From contig NC_090180.1 of assembly GCF_024679245.1 (NCBI RefSeq), positions 15,114,007 through 15,178,006 on the forward strand: a stretch of 64,000 nt of DNA, written 5' to 3'. The stretch is from Pseudorasbora parva (taxonomy: Eukaryota > Chordata > Actinopteri > Cypriniformes > Gobionidae). The notes beneath the pieces were generated by a model. It ran no database searches and was not told the origin of the DNA. It saw only the letters and a list, made by a program, of their open reading frames with translations. The position numbers and the translations under genes were made by a program. Shown here one piece after another: positions 1-64,000 of the stretch. Within the stretch, counting starts at the first letter, position 1. Each line of letters opens with the position of its first letter.

Positions 1-48
1 AGTTTAATGTAATCTAAATCTAAGGAAGTTACAGAAACATAGCTTTAC

Positions 49-42115
<42,067 letters not shown>

Positions 42116-42360
42116 TTTCAAAGTGTCGGTTTCGCTAGGATTGAATGCAAAGAAACGAAAGTCAGGGCACCCAGGTGGACCAGTGCGCTGTCCGAGATTA
42201 AGTGCGCGACACCGGCTGCGTCTCAAACCCTAGTGAACTGCCCGTGTTGCGCTCTTCATAGGGAACTGCTAACAGAGGAAAGGGAATGACCACGTGACCC
42301 ACCCTGCATCGGGAACTCAGGAGAGAAAAGTGCACGTGTGACGTCATACCAGACTCCTGG
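42116..42360 (-). promoter_or_regulatory. wls: wls 5' UTR and probable promoter
   Basis: Upstream of the ATG the sequence becomes GC-richer. It carries two CACGTG E-boxes (42291-42296 and 42333-42338) and a full palindromic CRE, TGACGTCA (42339-42346). The transcription start is not visible. The motifs are seen directly; their use is inferred. Confidence 0.5.
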
Positions 42361-42723
42361 CCAGGCCAGAAATCTTTTTAATACAAAAACATTCGTATTC
42401 AGTCAAATACAGTCGTATTGTCACCTGTGATAATCTCAACAAGTCATGATGTTAAAATACTACCACTACAAATAATTTAAAAATATATATGATTCCCAGA
42501 ATAATCTTTATTCTTAAACATATCTGATTGTTGAATAAATGAGATTGGCTTAGGAAACTGAAATTGTGATCTTTAAAGCATAGTAATAAAAATTAAAAAT
42601 GATTATGACAATCATAATAATAACATATTGTAGGCTATTATTATTATTATTGCAAGAATATTCAATTTTATTGAAAATATTTGATTGTAAATAAATGTGT
42701 GGATTGCCTTTAGAGACAGATTA

Positions 42724-42772
<49 letters not shown>

Positions 42773-42907
42773 GTATTTATAATAATAACACATTATTTTT
42801 ATTTTTATTATTATTATTGCAAGAATAGTCTTCATTGTTAAAATATCTGATTGTGAATGTGTGGATTGGCCTTAGAAATAAAGATACAATTTTAGATTTT
42901 TTAAAGC

Positions 42908-42961
<54 letters not shown>

Positions 42962-42971
42962 GTATTATGTA
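42361..42971. other. Intergenic AT-rich sequence with TAA microsatellites
   Basis: Nothing gene-like. (TAA)n tracts lie at about 42727-42772 and 42911-42961. Confidence 0.8.
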
Positions 42972-43660
42972 TTAAAGGTGCACTATGCAGCTTTTGTCCA
43001 CTGGAGGGCACCTATGCAAAACAAATGCGTAGTTTGATGACGCAAAGTGTGAGCGCAGCATCTTGGGAGATGTGGTCTTCTCATCACAGCCGGTGAAAAA
43101 TAGGACTCGGGCAGAAATCACGTTCATGCATGCGGTTATTTTACGTTACTGTAGTCTAAAGCAGAGCAGGACCGATGTTATGGACCTGAGCAAAGCTGCT
43201 GGAGCGATTGTTAAACAAATACCCGCCTTGCGAATACCGGTACTTTTATTATGACAGGACGGGACTCATTTGCCGGGCGCCTGCACAGATCCGCTCTTCC
43301 GGTTATGATTTTGAGGTAATGGAGCTCTGTTTATCATATTAGATACATTTAAGTGTGTTTAAAACGATGTTATGACGTTACTCCGTGCGTTCAGTTGTTC
43401 ACACTGCTAAGAATAAAGCGCTCCTGCCAAATAAAAGCCGAACCCGAGGGTAACGCAGATATGACGCAATTGACAGGCGACTCTCTCAAATGCAATGCTG
43501 CAACGTCCCTGTCCTTAGTTAAAATAGCAATTTTCTCACAATTTACAAATAGTTGGAAACATCTGGGATATTGTAGGTACTCAACTGAACAAAATATATA
43601 ACACTGGCCTAGTGGTTTTTGGATATTTTACTGCAAAAATACTACATAGTTCACCTTTAA
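42972..43660. mobile_element. TTAA-flanked MITE J
   Basis: The inverted ends are TTAAAGGTGCACTATGCAG and the complement of CTACATAGTTCACCTTTAA. The same right-end sequence occurs inside both copies of the wls intron repeat (about 2320-2399 and 7470-7549). A TTAA target fits Kolobok or piggyBac derivatives. Confidence 0.75.
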
Positions 43661-44780
43661 AATGTATTCTTATTGTTATTCTTATTATTATTATGAAGAT
43701 TAATCAAGATTATTGTCTTGAAAACTGCAACAGAAAATGACACTACAGGAAAAACATTAACTGACAGTCTATGTGTCTAAAATTATCCTGCATGAATTGT
43801 TCAGATTGTGTTGGAGGCAACCGAGAGCCTCCCCAGCTGCCATGCAGAATCTGACAATAGGACAGACCTGCTTCATTTTAGCCTTGTGTTGGTGTTACGG
43901 TTAGAAATGTTCAACTCTGAGGAGTAAGTATACAAACATATTTTACAACATTATATTTCACTTGTGTTGCTCTTTCTGTTTTTCACAGGGTCTCCTCAGC
44001 TGTCAGCATGCGAGAACTTAAAGGTAAAACATTTGAAATCAGATGACGACCTCTGTAAAACATTCTCAGTTCTTGAAGGATGATTGATCACAGTTTTCCA
44101 CAATATCACTAGAGACAAATCTTTGCTTTTCCCTTAACATGTGGATAAAGAGAAAGCTGTAGATCTTAAGAGAATGTCACAGGATGGATTCAGTTCAGGA
44201 AAGTCATCATACACATACTCAGCTATGATTCTCAGGACAACTCAGCGGCTGTAAAAATGGGTTCAAAACCTGCATCATGATTGCGATTTCAGACAAGCTT
44301 GTTTTTTTTTGTGGCAAACACTGCATTCTAGGGACAATATTTGTCTAGAGAAAACAGGTAGCCTAATGACCAGCTTCTTGGCAAAAGTGAACAGCGCCAT
44401 TGAATAGTCTAGTTGTGTTAGACTTGACCAACGCCTATGACTCATATGACTTAATCCTAGTGATCCTGTTTAAATTCTAACTGAGGAGGAGTATAACAGA
44501 CACGCTGTCTGTCAGTGTGATCCAAATTGAAATGAATGTTAAGATTTCAAAATATTTTACAAAGAAGCTACTTATGTTCATCTTAGACTACGTTTATTTG
44601 GTCAAAAATACATTAAAAACAGTAATATTGTGAAATATTATTAACATAGAATATAACTGTTCCTGATTAGGTCATATATTAAGGTCTAGGTGGATTAGGT
44701 TGTAAGCAAACAATCAGTTATTGCGATAAATCTTGTCGTTTGCAGGAGAAATGGCAGGAATAGAGATCTGAGCAACTATG
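43661..44780. other. Intergenic, mostly unassigned
   Basis: No long ORF. A low-copy stretch near 43800-44035 has plus-strand exon-like features: ctgaggagtaagt at about 43917 and tttttcacag ending about 43989 before catgcgagaacttaaaggta. No product could be recognised, so it is not called as a gene. Confidence 0.3.
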
Positions 44781-46510
44781 GCAAAAGTCAAATTGTTATG
44801 GCAAGGTGACTGGGTCAGATTACGGTATCAGAAACAGCAAGACATAGTTTGATCCTTGTCAGCAGTGTTTTGAATTTCCCAACAGCGTCTGAAGAGGCAC
44901 AAACCATGAACCTGTGACAGGGTGTTGGGCACCCAAGGCTCATCGATGCACAAGGGCAACAAAGGCTATCCTGTCTGGTCTGAGCTAACCGAACGTCTAC
45001 TGTGGCACAAGTCACACAACATTTTAATGATAGTTATGGGAAGAATGTGTCGAAACTCTGCTGCATATGAAGCCGTGTAGCCACAGACCAATCAGAGTAC
45101 CTATGATGACCCCATCCGCCATCGAAAGCATCAGAATTGGACCTTAGAGCAGTGGAAGAAGGTTGCCTGGTCCGATAAATCTAATTTTCTTTTACATCAC
45201 GTGGATGGCTGTGTATATATGCAACATTTACCAGGGGAAATGATGGTACCAGGGTGCACTGTGGGACGACGACAAGCCGGTGGAGGAACTGTGACGCTCT
45301 GGGCAATGTTCTGCTGGGATACCCTGGGTCCGGCCATTCATGTGGACGTACATTTGACAGGTGTCACTTACCTTAAAGGGTTAGTTCACCCAAAACATTT
45401 TTTTTTCATTAATGACTCACCCCAATGTCGTTCCACACCCGTAAGACCTCTGTTCATCCTCGGAACACAGTTTAAAATATTTTAGATCTAGTCCAAGGGC
45501 TTTCTGTCCCTTGAATGAAAGTGTATGCCCACTTGCTGTCAACTTACAGAAGGTAACATCATCAAAGTAGTCCATAAGTGACATCAGTTGGTTTGGTTAG
45601 TTAGACTCTTTTGAAGCGTTGACTGTATAGTTTGGTCCAAAAAAAAAAAAAAAAACGACTTTATTCAGCATCGTCTTCTCTTCCGCGTTTGTTTTCAAAC
45701 CTCAAATAAAGAATCAAACGGTCGTGAATCAGCAGATTGATTCGTGATATCGCCAATGTCACGTGATTTCAGCAGTTTGCCAGTTTGACACGCGATCCAA
45801 ATCATGATTCATGAACGTTTGATTCTTTATTTGAGGAACACTGAAGAGAAGACAATGCAAAATAAATTTGTATTTTTTGTTATTTTTGGACCAAAATGTA
45901 TTGTCGACGCTTCAAAAGAGTCAAACTAACCAACTGATGTCACATATGGATTACTTTGATGATGTTACCTTCTGGACGTTGACAGCAAGTGGGCATACAC
46001 TTACATTTAAAGGACAGAAAGCCCTCTGACTAAATCTAAATATCTTAAACTGTGCTCCGAGGATGAACAGAGGTCTTAGGGGTGTGGAACGACATTGGGA
46101 TGAGTCATTAATGACATGAAATTTCAATTTTGGGAGAACTAACCCTTTAACATCTTTCCAGACCAGGTACAACCCTTCAGTGGGCTCTTTCAGTATAGGA
46201 TAAAGCACCCTTCCTCTATGCATGTTAAGAAATATTTTTAAGGAACATTGAGTTCACAGTATTGCCCTAGCTTCCAAATTTCACCACCTTCGTTTTTGGG
46301 ATGTGCTGGACCAACAATTTCAATCCATAGCAGCTCCACCTCACAACCTATAGGACTTGAAGGATCTGCTGCTAATGTCTTGGTGTCAGATACAACAGGA
46401 CACCTTCAGGGGTCTTGCAAAGTCCATGCTTCGGTGGGCTGGCACTCTTTTGGCAGCACACGGAAGACCAACAGCTTTTTAGGTGGTCATAATGCTTTGT
46501 CTCATCAATG
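44781..46510 (+). pseudogene. Decayed Tc1-family transposase, interrupted by an Angel MITE
   Basis: The plus strand carries a degenerate transposase. An open block at about 45130-45376 reads NWTLEQWKKVAWSDKS and then GRRQAGGGTVTLWAMFCWDT and GPAIHVDVHLTGVTYL, matching the first catalytic segment of Tc1 enzymes. Upstream (44880-45130) is similar but has several stops. The foldback MITE at 45373-46150 splits it. Downstream pieces at about 46300-46470 resemble the transposase C terminus in shifted frames. It is a non-functional relic. Confidence 0.75.
45373..46150. mobile_element. Angel-type foldback MITE
   Basis: A long inverted repeat starts TTAAAGGGTTAGTTCACCC and ends with the related complement at TTAA 46147-46150. 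The arms share gtcgttccacacccgtaag and tgcccacttgctgtcaac motifs. TTAA borders and 'gttcaccca' ends mark the Angel family. Confidence 0.85.
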
Positions 46511-46968
46511 TTTATTATGGTTTTGAAAATTTTGAATTTGTGTGATATGTATATGATTGTGTGACATTGTTCATGTCATATACAGTCAGTAAATGTACAG
46601 TACATTAAATTCATCTTCTCAAAATGTATTAAAGTTTCACATAAAAAGAAAGAACAAGCTGAAAATACAGCAATGGCTTGTGTGTAAAAAAAATAGTCAA
46701 AGAACTTTGCCACACATTTTATAATATGTTGATACATTAGAGGTCATAATGGCAACGCCAACCTGAAATAAATAGTCAAAAGACTTTCAGCAAAATAACA
46801 AGGTTAAAATAGGGTAACTAATCCACTATTGTGAGTGCAACTCGTTTTGGCGGGGTTTCTTCTATTATGACAGCTAGTTCTGGATTAACACAGCTAAACA
46901 TCCATTAAATCTATTTTACTAGACTAGGTTCAATAAAACTATGAATCTGTAACTGAAATCTGTCATTC

Positions 46969-47720
46969 TTAAACGTGCACTAGGTACAATTTAAACCAAC
47001 TTTTGGTTATGGTTAAAATGATCAGTGGTAGGAAATAAGTTAATATTACATGGATTGGGTTGCCTCATGAGGCCAGATGTGTTGAGAACATATAACCAGC
47101 CAAATATTTTATTTGAGCACTTTATCTCAGTAACTCACCTATTACTGGACTGTTTTGCTCACTGAATAAATGAATAATGCATGACTATGATCAGAGCATT
47201 TCTACAATGGTATCGACCACAAGAACCAGCGTCTAAATTAAGTTCTGGGTGAAAATGTCCCCCTCAAAACGTCCCTACTCACGAGGTAGTACTTTTTCAA
47301 AGTTCAGGAACATCCATGGTGGGACTTGGGTGCGGAACATGCTGATTGGTTGAGTTCACGCAGCATTTTGATTGCTTTTATTTCAACCTAAACGTCTTTT
47401 GCGGTGCGTGCAGTAAGTGTGTTTGCTATTTGAATCAACAATGAATTTAAAAATATGACTGAGGCTTTATTAAGTTTATATGCAGAGGACAAAATCCAGA
47501 GGGAACTGGAAAGTCGCATGCAGTTTTGCGTCACCGGTCTAATCTTCACGGTGCTTTAGACCTCGATGGAAACGCAGACAGCAACAGTTCTTGGGGGAAA
47601 AAGTTCCCAGGACAAATTTTTCCGGGTAATTTCGGTTGAAACAAGACTCTAGTTACAATCCAAGGCCACTGCCATACTGGCATAATGAAAACCAAAAAAA
47701 GATATATAGTGCACCTTTAA
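46969..47720. mobile_element. TTAA-flanked MITE K
   Basis: The left end ttaaacgtgcacta and the right end tagtgcacctttaa are inverted. No ORF. It lies just downstream of the gelsolin-family stop codon and may contribute to that gene's 3' UTR or terminator region. Confidence 0.6.
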
Positions 47721-47818
47721 GGGAGATGGGCATTTCAATTGTGTAAAACCTGGGAAAGTTGCAATTCATGGGACAGGAAGTGCTTGTATAAAGAAAAGAA
47801 CAGGGAATGGTTCTGGTT

Positions 47819-62915
<15,097 letters not shown>

Positions 62916-64000
62916 CTGAAAGAGACGGAAATCGTCACAGGAGAATTAATGGAATGGTTTGTTTGTTGGTGCTTATTAATATAGCCAAAAATACATAAAA
63001 ATGTTATCCAGTGATGTCAATACAAATTCTATATTACAATTCATTTTGATATTTTCTTGGGGCATATAATCCAAAATATTATAGGGTGACATAACTGTGC
63101 TGAGTCATAAGGAAAAAGCCTCAATAAAAGAATGAAATTCTTAAAAAGCAATCCTTATTTTGATTAATATGTTATTCTAATAAGCATAAAACAGTAAATC
63201 ATAGAGTTATCATGTGTTATTTTTGTATTATTTATATAATATTATATTTTGATTTAGGTTTTTTTATGTTCTTTTTAATGGTAGTTTTAGTCATTTTGTT
63301 TTGTGCTATTGTCATTTTTGTTAGTTCTAGTTTTTTTTAGTTGTCACACTCATAGTTTAATAGTTTTAGTTAACAATAACATACCTGGTGTGTCTTAAAA
63401 TATCAAATAATTTGGCCCCTTTTCGACAAATCAATGTTAGTCCAGATGTTAAAAATATGGTACACCTGCCCAAAAAAATATTATATTTCTGACTGAAAAA
63501 TAAACTTTTACAAAAAAATAATAATACAAAAGACAGTGAAAACTCGTTTCTAGGCCTTATTAGATTCGTGTCAGTGAAAAACTGTCCTACAAATTACAGG
63601 AACACAACTGAGCTCACTTGCCAGGCAGCAACCAAATGAAAACCCCAAAGTGGCCACATGGTGCACATTATGAGTTTTTCCACTCTGTGTCCTCAAATAA
63701 ACCTTTTCTTCTCACACTACAGATCCAGTCAAAGGTCTGAGAACAACTATGGTTTGGAGCATGCCTTCAAGCACAACGAATGTGCTTTTTAAAAACACTC
63801 CTTTTGAGTTTAAACCACTGGGTGGGACGAAAACAGTTTCTCACTGAGTCTCTGGAATTGAGCAGGGAACCACGTGAACCTAAGTGGGCTGAGAGCCAAC
63901 ATTTGATGCACTGTCACACAAACAATTGAAGGCATGTTGTAATTCATGGAGGTGACTAAATAACCTCATAGTGACTACCCTTCTAAGATATGCCGACTGT
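62916..64000. other. Gelsolin-family intron, no features identified
   Basis: AT-rich sequence without an upstream G1 exon, long ORF or clear terminal repeats. Confidence 0.5.

Noticed and set aside
42116..42226. Upstream in-frame ATG giving wls a 37-residue longer N terminus
   Set aside because: The conserved protein begins at MAGAIIENMS (42115). The upstream extension is rich in Arg/Pro, has no resemblance to any signal peptide, and lies in the probable 5' UTR.

Overview
The window looks like a teleost, very probably cyprinid, nuclear genome. It holds vertebrate genes split by GT-AG introns, Angel-type foldback MITEs with TTAA ends, Tc1-like transposons, TA/CA/TAA microsatellites, and dense nested transposons. 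No prokaryotic or organellar features were seen.

Two protein-coding genes lie head-to-tail on the minus strand. Positions 49-42115 hold the 5' half of wntless (wls/GPR177), the Wnt cargo receptor: exon 1 at 42010-42115, exon 2 at 32070-32345, exon 3 at 3322-3446, exon 4 at 511-672 and exon 5 at 49-185. The rest lies left of the window. Intron 2 is about 28.6 kb and intron 1 about 9.7 kb, and both are swollen by transposons. Positions 47819-62915 hold the last 15 coding exons of a gelsolin/scinderin-family actin-severing protein, 660 residues from mid-G1 to the stop codon. Its first exon(s) lie right of the window. About 5.7 kb separates the gelsolin stop codon from the wls start codon. All splice sites checked are GT-AG and every reading frame joins, so both genes look functional.

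The rest is mostly mobile DNA. (1) 4131-5753: a Tc1 element whose transposase has one nonsense codon. (2) 8123-17820: at least eight insertions nested inside one another. An outer element with a 9-bp target duplication carries a PIF/Harbinger relic that is split by a small MITE and by a non-autonomous LTR element, which itself carries a hAT-like insertion. Its other arm carries an element within an element within an intact-ORF Tc1. (3) 22413-30914: an LTR retroelement with apparently identical 1,049-bp LTRs but a decayed interior. (4) 34248-41961: a tandem 1-kb duplication whose second copy is split by a 5.76-kb element with perfect 11-bp inverted termini. That element holds a hAT element, a 630-bp foldback and a further small element. 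(5) 42972-62000: many TTAA-flanked and hAT-like MITEs in the intergenic space and in gelsolin introns.

The two genes need not work together: one serves Wnt secretion and the other actin filament severing. The most informative content is the insertion stratigraphy. Duplicated target sites and empty-site copies inside the window let most insertions be placed to the base.
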